Below are positions 8,935 through 17,799 of a stretch of DNA of 64,000 nt, in pieces. The translations under genes were made by a program, and so were the position numbers. Numbering within the stretch: the first letter of the stretch is position 1; the number at the start of each line of letters is the position of its first letter. Under the pieces are notes generated by a model. The model saw only the letters and a program-made list of their open reading frames with translations. It did not search any database and had not been told where the DNA came from. The DNA is from JABAAE01 sp036336715 (GTDB lineage: Bacteria; Planctomycetota; Planctomycetia; Pirellulales; Pirellulaceae), in NCBI GenBank assembly GCA_036336715.1, contig JAYZFP010000177.1, positions 8,752 through 72,751 on the forward strand. The letters are read 5' to 3'.

Positions 8935-8967
8935 AAAAGCCCATTGAGCCCATCAGTGGGCTTTTTT
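8935..8967 (+). terminator. Rho-independent terminator after clpX
   Basis: The arms AAAAGCCCA and TGGGCTTTT (8935-8943 and 8957-8965) pair perfectly around a 13-nt loop, and the T run continues to 8967. It lies 30 bp after the clpX stop. Confidence 0.85.
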
Positions 8968-9120
8968 GTTGGCAGGCCCCTGGAGCAGTTTTATTGACGG
9001 CTTCCTTTATTTAAACGTAAATAGTGGTAGCGAGGGCGGATTGAATCTGGCAAACCAACCGGTCGGAATATCTGCCTGGGGCGTCATCCAACTCAATCAA
9101 CCCGCACCGGGAGAGTCAAC

Positions 9121-9915
9121 ATGGGCATTCGAAATACCAAATCACTACTGCTTTTCGCTACGGCGTTCCTCTCATGCAGTGAAATCGTATTTGCAACCAA
9201 TTTCGGTTTCCTGCCCGGTGACAGCTGCTTTCATACCACTCTCTCCAAAGAGTTTGTCGAAAAGCTCCAGTTGGAAAAGGACCCAATTTTTTCCTACGTG
9301 CGTCCCAAAAATGCCAGCCGGAATTTTTGTGGCTACGGAGGGTTCTTTCGAATGCAGTACACGGACATGCCGGCCGAATTCAAGACCAACCTGAAAAAGG
9401 TCTACGAGGAAATCCGCACACTCCACCGAAGGAGAATGGAAGTCTACCCGGAAACAGTCCAGAACGAAGAGGATGGCCGGGACATCCCAACCGGAAAGAT
9501 GATCCGGGAGGAAATCAACCCGATTCACGTTTTCTTCGTCAACGCAGACTTTGACTTAAAGCAGTTCCGGATCGGTCTCAAGTACAACGAAAACTGGTAC
9601 GAGCAAAAACAGCAGACAATCAAACACAACCCCAAAGACGTCGGCCTCGACCTGTTTGTGGAGTCCGAGAATGCCGTGATGATGGATTGGCGGGACGCAA
9701 AACGGGTGCGTCAACTGGATGCCCAATCTCCAACCTTGTCCACCAAAACGACCAATCAGCCGGTCAAGGTTACCGGGAAACTCAAGGCCATCGTTCTCCC
9801 CACGGGAAAGATGAAAGGTTACTTCCTGAGAGAACTTCCCTACTATGTCGTTGATGAGACCGGAATCAGCTGGTCAGGCGGAAAGCAACGGGCCGGTGGC
9901 CTCTTCCAGCCCTGA
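9121..9915 (+). CDS. Hypothetical secreted protein
   Basis: The predicted product is 264 aa. Residues 1-25 look like a signal peptide (basic MGIRNTK, hydrophobic LLLFATAFL, cleavage near VFA-TN). The mature part has no motif I recognise. Two Cys residues (in GDSCFH and NFCGYGG) could form a disulfide, which fits an exported protein. The start follows GGGAGAG at a good distance. It is monocistronic: the clpX terminator lies before it and it converges with the SHD1 gene that ends at 9957. Confidence 0.75.
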   Translation: MGIRNTKSLLLFATAFLSCSEIVFATNFGFLPGDSCFHTTLSKEFVEKLQLEKDPIFSYVRPKNASRNFCGYGGFFRMQYTDMPAEFKTNLKKVYEEIRTLHRRRMEVYPETVQNEEDGRDIPTGKMIREEINPIHVFFVNADFDLKQFRIGLKYNENWYEQKQQTIKHNPKDVGLDLFVESENAVMMDWRDAKRVRQLDAQSPTLSTKTTNQPVKVTGKLKAIVLPTGKMKGYFLRELPYYVVDETGISWSGGKQRAGGLFQP

Positions 9916-9956
9916 GACCGGGGCGAAGCGTGGCGACGGTCCATCGACCGGTCCGG

Positions 9957-11483
9957 CTACCTGAACCCCACCCATTTTTTCCACTCGCCTTCAAGCTCCT
10001 TCAGCGTTGCTCCGTAAGCGTTTTCCAAAGCCGGTAACGGCAGCTCTTTCCGACCGAGCCGCTGGACCAGCTGCGTCAAACGGTCCGGGCGGGACATCAG
10101 GAATTTCACCATGGACTTGGCCTGCAAATCATGAATCAGCTGGTAGTCGCTGAATTGCAGCTCGAACATCACCTCCCAGGGCCGCGATTCTCCTGCCCGC
10201 GCCCTTCGACGGAACTGGAGATCCCAGTTCTCCGCAAAATCCGGCGCATGACGCAAATCCCGCTCGGACTGAGCTGATTGGTCAACAGGTGGCGAGCTGA
10301 CGTAAACCAGGTTCTTTCGCGTCACCTCATACTCCATGACCGCCCCGAATCCGGAGTACAGCCAAGGGGGCTCATTCCACAGGGCTGCTTTTCCCAATTG
10401 CTTGGTTGCCAGAGCGAAGACGGTCTTGTCGACAATGGACTTTGGGAATTTGGTTTCCCGGAGGGCGGCGGAATAGCGGTGGACCGAAAAAGCATGCAAG
10501 CGGAGCAGATGATCCCATGGATAATCAAAATCTGCGAGATCAGTCCTGACAAGCTTTACCGCCTGTGGATAGGTCTCTTGCCGAACCAGGAGAACATCGT
10601 CTTCGCCACGACGACTGTTGGAGAACAGCAGGTGGCCAAACCTCTGTTGCAGTTTGAACTCGAACTGGTTGATTGCTTTCAGAACAACGGCAGTCTCTCG
10701 CTCCGACAGCTCCGAATGCACCACGCGGTAACGGGTTTCAAATTTTTCCAGCTTTTTGCCTATTCCGATTTCAACCTTGCGATGAAATTCATCGATTTCG
10801 GCGGCCAAAGCGGGTGAATCGTCAGAGAATTTGAGGGGATCCTGTTGATGCTGACACTCTGGACAGCAATCGCCGAGCAACTCTTTTCCCAAATCCCTGC
10901 GATCCCCCTGCTTGCGACTAACCGGTTGCAGCAACTTCAAAGGAACCATGCCGATTCCCAGGCACCGTGGACAACCGGGATCGGGCGGCACCACTTTGGA
11001 AATCCGATCGGTTCCATGGAGCGGCTTGGGGTTACCGGATTTCCCCATCTTTGCACCGGGCAGCACTCCCGCCCTGCCGCTGGTCGATTTTTGGCCGGAA
11101 CCGGTTTCTCCCCCCGCAGGTTGTCCAATTTCATCAAACAGAACCTTGAGATAGGACTGGTCGAGGTTACTCAAACGGACCACATCGAGCCTGATGACCG
11201 AACCATCCGACACTTTTTTCAGGGAGATCTTTCCCCCACCGTAGGAAGTGATCGTGGCAAACAACTCGTATTTTCCGCTTTGGTCCTTCCACTTCCGCGG
11301 CTTGTGAGCAGGAATTTTCCGGGTTTCGTCATCGCCCCCTTCCTCCAGTTCAGCGCGGACGGACACCGACGCAGGAAAGCCATGATTCGGGATTTCAGCG
11401 GATTCCAAACCGGCAAAGTCCAATGCCTGAATGCTCAACCCGATCAAAAAAAACAGACGTGCGGTTTTCAAGTCCCTCGTCAT
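9957..11483 (-). CDS. SHD1-domain secreted protein with peptidase-MA-like C-terminus
   Basis: The predicted product is 508 aa with an N-terminal signal peptide (LFFLIGLSIQALDF). Residues from about 60 match the SHD1 (SLA1 homology 1) module common in planctomycetes, with RKWKDQSGKYELFA and ISLKKVSDGSVIRLDVVRL. A middle Cys-rich part (CPRCLGIG, later CCPECQ) looks like a zinc ribbon. The C-terminal 200 residues resemble the DUF1570/peptidase-MA arrangement (EPPWLYSGFG, then paired helices ending LEGEWKKW). The HExxH zinc motif normally expected before that segment is missing (ALATKQLG), so enzymatic activity is doubtful. The ATG at 11483 follows GGGAGA. A longer frame reaches 11747 but has no signal peptide. 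Confidence 0.8.
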   Translation of the reverse strand: MTRDLKTARLFFLIGLSIQALDFAGLESAEIPNHGFPASVSVRAELEEGGDDETRKIPAHKPRKWKDQSGKYELFATITSYGGGKISLKKVSDGSVIRLDVVRLSNLDQSYLKVLFDEIGQPAGGETGSGQKSTSGRAGVLPGAKMGKSGNPKPLHGTDRISKVVPPDPGCPRCLGIGMVPLKLLQPVSRKQGDRRDLGKELLGDCCPECQHQQDPLKFSDDSPALAAEIDEFHRKVEIGIGKKLEKFETRYRVVHSELSERETAVVLKAINQFEFKLQQRFGHLLFSNSRRGEDDVLLVRQETYPQAVKLVRTDLADFDYPWDHLLRLHAFSVHRYSAALRETKFPKSIVDKTVFALATKQLGKAALWNEPPWLYSGFGAVMEYEVTRKNLVYVSSPPVDQSAQSERDLRHAPDFAENWDLQFRRRARAGESRPWEVMFELQFSDYQLIHDLQAKSMVKFLMSRPDRLTQLVQRLGRKELPLPALENAYGATLKELEGEWKKWVGFR

Positions 11484-11813
11484 TTCAAAATCTCCCAATG
11501 GCCTCCCGGTTGATCTGAATCTAACAACTCCAAAGCAGGTCGTCCAACAAACAAAAACCTTCCGGTCGATCCACCGCCGTCGCCTGATCCCCGGCCTCCA
11601 GGCTGAAAGCCGAATTGAGACCCTGCGGACTCCAGTCACGCATCCTGGCCGGTCTCTGCGCTGAGTCAAAAAGACAACGCCGGTGAGGTGTTGCGTGAAC
11701 GCAAAAAATATCGACTTTTCGTAACATTTTACCCAATTACATCTCAAATGCGTTTTGATAGACTGAAATCAGATTCGTTCCCAACTCCCCCCCTTCTGAT
11801 TTCGATTTCCCCA
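11484..11813. other. Divergent intergenic region
   Basis: This 330-bp gap separates the divergent SHD1 and OleA-like genes, so it should hold both promoters. I see no strong sigma70-like pair. It includes two in-frame upstream start candidates for the thiolase gene (11688 and the ATG at 11748). Confidence 0.5.
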
Positions 11814-12938
11814 GTGCTATTCAACAACGTCTGCCTTGAGTCCCTTGGCTACACACTCCCGGAAGAAATCATCACGTCGGATGAAATCGAGCAACGCCTT
11901 GCTCCACTTTACAAGAGGCTTCGATTGCCAACCGGTCGCCTCGAATTGATCACTGGCGTCCGGGAACGCCGATTCTGGGAGCCGGGGACGTTACCCAGCG
12001 ATAAAAGCATCCTGAGCTGCAAAAAAGCAATCGCCAATTCGCAGATTCCGGTTGAAAAAATCGGTGCCCTGATCCATGGTTCGGTCTGCCGGGACCACCT
12101 GGAACCTGCCACAGCCTGCCGCGTCCACCATGGTGTGGGGCTCAAAAGCGAGGCAACGATCTATGATACATCCAACGCCTGCCTCGGTATCCTCAACGGT
12201 ATGCTCCAGGCGGCCAACATGATCGAATTGGGCCAGGTGGAAGCCGCCCTCGTTGTCGGAACCGAGGGCAGCCGGCAATTGGTGGAAACCACCATTGAAT
12301 CACTCAACCGGGACCAGAACCTTACCAGGAATACGATCAAGATGGCGATCGCTTCCCTGACCATTGGTTCGGCCAGTTGCGCAGTCCTGTTGACCCACCG
12401 CTCCATCAGTCAGACGCAAAACCGGATTCATTCGGCAACGACGTTTGCCAACACGGAATTTCATGAACTCTGCCACAGTGGAAAAGATGAAGCCGCGGCA
12501 GACGGCATGGCCCCCCTGATGACAACCGATTCCGAGACCTTGATGCGAGAGGGCATCCGGACCGGGGTAAAAACATTCCAGAGATTCCTCCCCACTGCGG
12601 ACTGGTCGGTTGAGGACATTGACAAATCATTCTGTCACCAGGTCGGAACCACGCACCGCAAACTGATGCTGGAGTCGCTGGGAATCCCAGTGGAAAAGGA
12701 CTTCCTCACAGTCGACTGGCTGGGGAACACCGGGTCGGCAGCTCTACCGACCACGCTGGCTATCGGGCTGGAATCGGGCTTTGTTGATGAAAAGGACAAG
12801 GTGGTGCTACTTGGTATCGGGTCGGGAATCAACTGCCTGATGATGGGAGTCGAGTTTGAAACCGTGCCCGCGAAAAACGTAGCCGGCCAGCCCCACATAG
12901 CGATACATTCAAACTCTTCGGCAAAAACTGCTTTCTGA
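11814..12938 (+). CDS. oleA: OleA-like thiolase (3-oxoacyl-ACP synthase III family)
   Basis: The predicted product is 374 aa. OleA condenses two fatty acyl-CoAs head to head to a beta-keto acid, the first step in long-chain olefin synthesis. The thiolase triad is present: Cys123 in SNACLG, His in KSFCHQVG and Asn in WLGNTGSA. Glu97 in RDHLEPAT matches the OleA glutamate (Glu117 in Xanthomonas numbering, with Cys143 as nucleophile) that FabH lacks. The C-terminus LLGIGSGINC also matches OleA. The GTG at 11814 aligns with the known N-terminus (LFNNV versus LFQNV); the ATG at 11748 is the alternative. OleB, OleC and OleD are not beside it, which is odd because they are usually clustered. The gene symbol rests on recalled homology. 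Confidence 0.8.
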   Translation: MLFNNVCLESLGYTLPEEIITSDEIEQRLAPLYKRLRLPTGRLELITGVRERRFWEPGTLPSDKSILSCKKAIANSQIPVEKIGALIHGSVCRDHLEPATACRVHHGVGLKSEATIYDTSNACLGILNGMLQAANMIELGQVEAALVVGTEGSRQLVETTIESLNRDQNLTRNTIKMAIASLTIGSASCAVLLTHRSISQTQNRIHSATTFANTEFHELCHSGKDEAAADGMAPLMTTDSETLMREGIRTGVKTFQRFLPTADWSVEDIDKSFCHQVGTTHRKLMLESLGIPVEKDFLTVDWLGNTGSAALPTTLAIGLESGFVDEKDKVVLLGIGSGINCLMMGVEFETVPAKNVAGQPHIAIHSNSSAKTAF

Positions 12939-13076
12939 ATCGGCAAATGGCAGAATTATCTGGCGGAACATACTGTCCAAGGCAGGTCCTTTCATTTCCC
13001 AACGGATAAACGGTAACGAACCGGTCCCTGCCGGGAACCGTAAACAGAATACCTGTTATTTCCACGAACGCTTCCC

Positions 13077-15539
13077 ATGAAAAAAATTCCCCTGCTGATC
13101 CTGTTGTTTCTGGCCATCCTGGTAGGGAAGGGATGCCGATCCAATTCGCCCCCAAAAGAGGCAGGCAATTCCGGTCCTAAGAAAAAAATCAGCCAAACCT
13201 CCAAAAGTGAATCAAGAAAAAAGCGTGAAGAGGAGCTCGCTGCTGCCAGGCTGGACGAAAAAAAACAGGCCTTCCTGTTTGATGCTGAGCACGTCACATT
13301 CGTAATCGAACAGGTGTTTGGGGATGAATGGAAAAAAGCCTTCCGAGCGGGCGATTCGAAACGTATCGCCGAATTCTTCTTTGACCTGTTTGCCGGCAGC
13401 AGCCTCAAGGAATGCGAATTTGAAGTTCTTCGAGCGGCCTGCGTCACCCAGAAAACCCGTGTCTCCCCCTCCAAACAGGCTGAGGACCCCTCGGAGAAAC
13501 TGGACGCTGCTTCCATGGCGGACTACCTGGCATCGGTCCAGGACCAGTTCCTTGAAATCAGCCGACTGAAATTACGGGTGCTTGAGATTGAGCAACCAGT
13601 CGCAGACCAGCCGATCTGGTCCTGCAAAATTCTCGTCGATGCGGTTGGCAAATCCAGAAAACAACTCCCCTTCCAGTACCAGTCCGAACAAAGAGTGGTA
13701 TTTGAGATTGAAAATGAATCGGAACTTGCGACTCACCCGGTGATCTCCGATTGGAACATTACCCGGGAGACGTTTCGCGATTCCGACCGCTTCCTTACCA
13801 GCGAAGTCACTGAAGAAACCCTGATTAACGATGTCGTGCTGGCCAACAACTGGGAACTGGATGTCAAACATACCGAACAATACTGGCTCCAGTACTCGGT
13901 CGAGGATTTTGACCGCGATGGCCAACTCGATTTTGCCGTTGCCTGCAGTTACTTTTACCCTCGCCTTTTCTACAACGCCAAGGGATTCCGCTTTATTGAC
14001 GTTGCCAGCGAAAGGAACCTTGTTCCGGCGGCGGGCAAAACACGTATTGGAAAATCCTTTGGCTGCGCATGGATCGATTACGACAATGACGGCTACCCGG
14101 ACCTGATTGCCGGTCCCCGGCTTTACCACAATAACGAAGGCAAGTCATTCAGCGATGTCACCCGCAATTCCGGGCTCAAGTTTTTCAATGAGTGCATGGG
14201 CGTCCTGGTTGCGGATTACGACTGCGACGGAAGACTGGACCTTTATGTTCTTTACCAGTCTCCACCTCAGGAACGGACAACGAATGCACCCAAGCAGTGG
14301 GTCAACGAGACGATGACCGGGGCTGAAAATCAGTTGTGGCGAAACTTGGGAGGCGGGAGGTTTGAGAATGTTACCCGCAAAGCCAATGCTGGGGGTGGAA
14401 AACGACACACCCATGCCGCCAGCTGGTTTTTTTACGATGACGACCATTATCCCGATCTCTACATTGCCAATGACTTCGGGAAAAACGTGCTCTTGAGAAA
14501 TAAGGGCAACGGTACCTTTGAGGATATTTCGACCAGTTCCGGCACCGAGGGATACTCCACCAGCATGGGAGTTTCCACCGGCGACCTCGACAATGACGGG
14601 GTTTCCGAGATCTACGTGGCCAACATGTATTCGAAGATGGGGCGGCGGATCATCGGAATGGTCAGCGAATCCGATTACCCGGAGGGGATTTACGAACAGA
14701 TCCAGGGATCCTGTGCCGGAAACCGCCTCTACACGCGCGGGTCGGATAACCGATTCCGGGAAATTGGTGAAAAGAACGGTGTCCACGATGTCGGCTGGGC
14801 TTTCGGCCCCACTTTTTTTGACCTGGATGGCAATGGATTGCTGGACATCTATGCAACCACCGGGTTCATGAGTTTCAGTCGTGAAAAACCCGACGGCTGA
14901 ACGTGCCTCTGGAGGGCTGTCGTGACACAGCCGCTGGACCGAACCTGTCGAATTCCCCAGATGGGAAAACTGGCCGTGGAACAGGGTGAATTCTGGGTCG
15001 AAAACCCGTTCGAGATGCCGGAAAAGGGTGAAAACCTGAGTGCCTGGGAACGAAACCAGCTCTACCTGAATGCAGGTAACCTGAAGTTCATCAACGCTTC
15101 ATTCGCCTCCGCCTGCGATATTGAAGCTGATTCGCGGTCTGCGGTCGCACTCGATTATGACAACGATGGAGACGAAGATCTGCTGATCGGCAGCGTGGGT
15201 GGCGGGGCGATTCGCCTCTTCAGAAACAACCAGCCGCAACAAAACTCCATCAAGATTCGTCTCAACGGGTCCAAGAGCAATCGTTCCGGGATTGGCAGCC
15301 GGATCACCGTTCGGGTGGGGGAACAATTGCTGGTCAGGGATCTTTTCCCTGCCAATGGATTTATGGGCAGCGGGCCGGCCGAAGTCACCTTTGGCCTTGG
15401 AAAACACCAGTTCGTTGAAGAGATGGCGATTCGCTGGCCGAATGGCAAGCAACAGTCGGTAACCGGGGTGCAGATCAATCATGCCATCGAGATCCGTGAG
15501 GGATCCGATGAACTGAGACAGGTCCCCCTGCAAAGATAG
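13077..15539 (+). CDS. CRTAC1-like FG-GAP/ASPIC-UnbV protein with in-frame TGA; candidate selenoprotein
   Basis: Read through the TGA at 14898-14900, this is one 820-residue protein with residue 608 unassigned or selenocysteine. The N-terminus (LAILVGKGC) looks like a lipoprotein signal, followed by a Lys-rich linker. FG-GAP/VCBS calcium-binding repeats run through the middle: DYDNDGYPDL, DLDNDGVSEIY, DLDGNGLLDIY and, after the TGA, DYDNDGDEDLL. An ASPIC/UnbV domain follows near the C-terminus (SIKIRLNGSKS, AIRWPNGKQQ). The TGA interrupts PDG-(TGA)-TCLWRAVV without any frame change, so a predicted Gly-Sec-Thr-Cys results. A hairpin sits 21 nt downstream and selB lies 9 kb away. If the TGA is not decoded, the gene is broken into 13077-14900 and a fragment from about 14922. 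The biochemical role of these proteins is unknown. Confidence 0.8.
14901..15539 (+). other. Segment of the CRTAC1-like gene downstream of the in-frame TGA
   Basis: This is the same reading frame as the preceding gene, listed separately because standard gene calling would report it as an independent ORF (GTG at 14922, 205 aa). It carries the last FG-GAP motif and the ASPIC/UnbV domain. It has no signal peptide or plausible ribosome binding site of its own and begins mid-domain, so it is unlikely to be an independent gene. Confidence 0.75.
14915..14932 (+). promoter_or_regulatory. Candidate bacterial SECIS hairpin
   Basis: The mRNA arms GGCUGU (14915-14920) and ACAGCC (14927-14932) pair perfectly around the 6-nt loop CGUGAC. 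The loop starts 21 nt after the UGA, inside the usual 16-37 nt range for bacterial SECIS elements, and a G occupies one of the first two loop positions, as in known examples. The stem does not extend well below these six pairs, which is a weakness. Identification is by position and shape only. Confidence 0.5.
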
Positions 15540-15649
15540 CAACCGATCGCCTGCCATTTTTCGTGACGACTCACAGGAGCGGCACCGAAAGCAGCCTTGA
15601 CGATTCTCCTGATTCCTGCGAGGTTTTGCCGCCCCACAACGAGGTCGTC

Positions 15650-16243
15650 ATGCATCAAGTTTCCACCGCTCTGCTGCTTTCTACAGTGCTCATGTCGGTC
15701 GGCTGTGCCTCCGGCCCTTACGCTCAAAGAGGAACCCAACTGGGAACCCTGATTGGTGCCCCGGTGGGTGCAGTCATCGGTTCCAACAACGGCGAGGCAG
15801 CGGCCGGCGCCATCGTTGGCGGAACGATGGGTGCATTGATTGGAAATGGAATCGGTGCGGATAGGGACAGTGCTACCCGGCGACACCCCATTCTCGATGA
15901 AAGACTCACCGTGGCCCAGGTGATCGCCATGACCAGGGAGGGCGTTGGAGAGGAGCTGGTCATTACCCAAATCAGCAACCAGGGAATCACCTCACGCCCA
16001 AACGCGAAGGACCTGATTGCGTTGAAAAATGCGGGGGTCTCAGACCGTGTGGTGCTGGCAATGCAGAATTCTCCAGACGTCGAATCTTTGGGGCCACGCC
16101 GACCTGTTATCGTGGAAGAGCATTACTGGGGCCGAATTCCAGACCCATTCTGCGACCCACCCCTACGTTCAAGATTCCGACCGGGTCCGGTACCGGCATA
16201 CCCCCGGCAGCGCTCAACCTTCTCTTTCACGCACCGGTTCTGA
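15650..16243 (+). CDS. Glycine-zipper lipoprotein
   Basis: The predicted product is 197 aa. A lipoprotein signal ends at VGC (LLLSTVLMSVGC). Residues 30-75 are rich in Gly with small residues spaced as in glycine zippers (GAPVGAVIG, AGAIVGGTMGALIGNGIG), which usually pack into or against membranes. A helical middle (TVAQVIAMTREGV, LIALKNAGVSDRVVLAM) resembles repeats seen in other planctomycete lipoproteins, and the tail is Pro/Arg-rich. The ATG at 15650 follows GAGG and gives a clean signal peptide; the frame is open further up to 15563. Function unknown, probably envelope-associated. Confidence 0.8.
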   Translation: MHQVSTALLLSTVLMSVGCASGPYAQRGTQLGTLIGAPVGAVIGSNNGEAAAGAIVGGTMGALIGNGIGADRDSATRRHPILDERLTVAQVIAMTREGVGEELVITQISNQGITSRPNAKDLIALKNAGVSDRVVLAMQNSPDVESLGPRRPVIVEEHYWGRIPDPFCDPPLRSRFRPGPVPAYPRQRSTFSFTHRF

Positions 16244-16287
16244 TTCAAAAAACCACCAGGCCATCCCTGGACTGCCAGGAAACCGGG

Positions 16288-17799
16288 TCAGGTATCTACG
16301 ATCAGGTCCAACCTGCAGAACTTTTCTGCGAAAGACTGACCGGAATTCCGGAAAACGTGAATCGCCATCAGTATGGCGACCACCAGTGCAGCCTGCAGAA
16401 GGCATGCCATGACAAGTGTTCCCGAGAAAGATCTCAGGCAAATCCCCATCACCAGCAGGATCGCCGGTAACGTCTGAAAAAACACGAACTGTCCGAATCG
16501 CGACGCTTCCGGTGTTTCCAGCCGAAAATTCACTGCACGGGTCTGCGTTAACGACTGCCCAAGGGTCTTCCTCTTGAACAGGAAGGAACCGAGAAAAACA
16601 AGCGGACCACACAGCCAGGGTAACGCGGCAACGTAATTCCAGAAATCTCCCGAGCCCATGGAAGCTACCAGCGTTGTCATGAAGGGGATATTCAAAAAGA
16701 CCAGAAAGCCATTATCGATCAACTGCGAACAGATTTTGGGTGCCGTTTTGGAAGGAATGACACTGGAAGAAATGCTTTGAACGTCCTGCTGCACTTCGGC
16801 AACGGACTGGTACCTGTCTTCACGTGATTTTTCCAACAGCTTGGTAAGAATTTTTTTCCACTGCAATGGAAGGTCTTCTGGCCATTTGGCGGGGAACTCA
16901 ACCGTCGACATCTCAAGTGATTGCCGGACCTCCTCGACCGTTTCTCCCAGCAACGTGTAGGGGGAAACTCCAAACGTCAGCTGAAACAGGGTCACACCCA
17001 GACTGTAAAGGTCTGACTGTTCATCGATTGGATGATTTCCAAAGAGTTCCGGAGCCATGTACGATGGAGTCCCAACCAGCCGCCGCGGCTGATAGTTTTC
17101 GTCATGCATGTGCCTGGCCAGGCCAAAGTCCGAAAGCTTGACGTTCCCGTCATCATCGGTCAGCAGGTTGGCAGGTTTGATGTCTCCATGAACAAGTCCG
17201 ATCCCATAGGCTTCCCGCAATCCATCGATGATCTGGCTGGCAATCAGGTTGATTTCGGCAAAGGAAAATTCCCTGCTTTTGATTTTCGCCGCCAGTGACT
17301 CCCCATCAACATACTCCATGGCCAGGTAGGGCACGTCGCCATGAGTACCGACATAGAAAATCGAAACCACGTTGGGGTGTTGAACGCTGGCCTGTGAAAT
17401 AGCCTCCGCCTTCAACAACTGAGCCTGCGATTCCTTGGAGACATGCTTCTTGTTCTGAATAAGCTTGACTGCAACATGTCGCTTGAGGATGGTGTCGTAG
17501 GCCAGGTAAACCCTTGCCATGCCACCACTACCGATCCGTTCCTGAATGATGAATTCCCCCAGCGACTGGCCGATCATTTTGTCGGGCACGTACATGGGCT
17601 TGGGAGCGACCGTAATTTCTTCGACCAGTTCCGTGATCTCGTCGATGGCGTCCAGAGAAGGCACGATTGGCAATTGACAAATTTCACAGATGTGTGCCGC
17701 CCCATCGGCCGATTCATCCAGAGAAATGGTGTTGACCTGCGCGCACTGGCACGTTGGTTTTTCAGGAGGGACAAAGTCAACGGTTTGCGTGATTTCCAT
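16288..17799 (-). CDS. Ser/Thr protein kinase with C-terminal RDD-like membrane domain
   Basis: The predicted product is 503 aa. A short N-terminal Cys cluster (CQCAQ, CEICQ) may bind zinc. The kinase domain runs from about residue 80 to 345, with GSGGMARVY (P-loop), Lys112 in HVAVKL, HGDIKPANLL (Asp206 base) and DFG at 224-226. The usual HRD is HGD, so this is a non-RD kinase. The APE-like segment is GTPSYMAPE. The last 130 residues have several hydrophobic helices with KRKTLGQSLTQ, typical of RDD domains. It therefore probably sits in the inner membrane with a cytoplasmic kinase. Targets are unknown; it is not in an obvious operon. Confidence 0.92.
   Translation of the reverse strand: MEITQTVDFVPPEKPTCQCAQVNTISLDESADGAAHICEICQLPIVPSLDAIDEITELVEEITVAPKPMYVPDKMIGQSLGEFIIQERIGSGGMARVYLAYDTILKRHVAVKLIQNKKHVSKESQAQLLKAEAISQASVQHPNVVSIFYVGTHGDVPYLAMEYVDGESLAAKIKSREFSFAEINLIASQIIDGLREAYGIGLVHGDIKPANLLTDDDGNVKLSDFGLARHMHDENYQPRRLVGTPSYMAPELFGNHPIDEQSDLYSLGVTLFQLTFGVSPYTLLGETVEEVRQSLEMSTVEFPAKWPEDLPLQWKKILTKLLEKSREDRYQSVAEVQQDVQSISSSVIPSKTAPKICSQLIDNGFLVFLNIPFMTTLVASMGSGDFWNYVAALPWLCGPLVFLGSFLFKRKTLGQSLTQTRAVNFRLETPEASRFGQFVFFQTLPAILLVMGICLRSFSGTLVMACLLQAALVVAILMAIHVFRNSGQSFAEKFCRLDLIVDT

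Noticed and set aside
13077..14900. CRTAC1-like gene as a plain pseudogene
   Set aside because: Not excluded, but the frame is continuous on both sides of the TGA with conserved domains and no other lesion, a SECIS-like hairpin follows and selB is present, so read-through is at least as likely.
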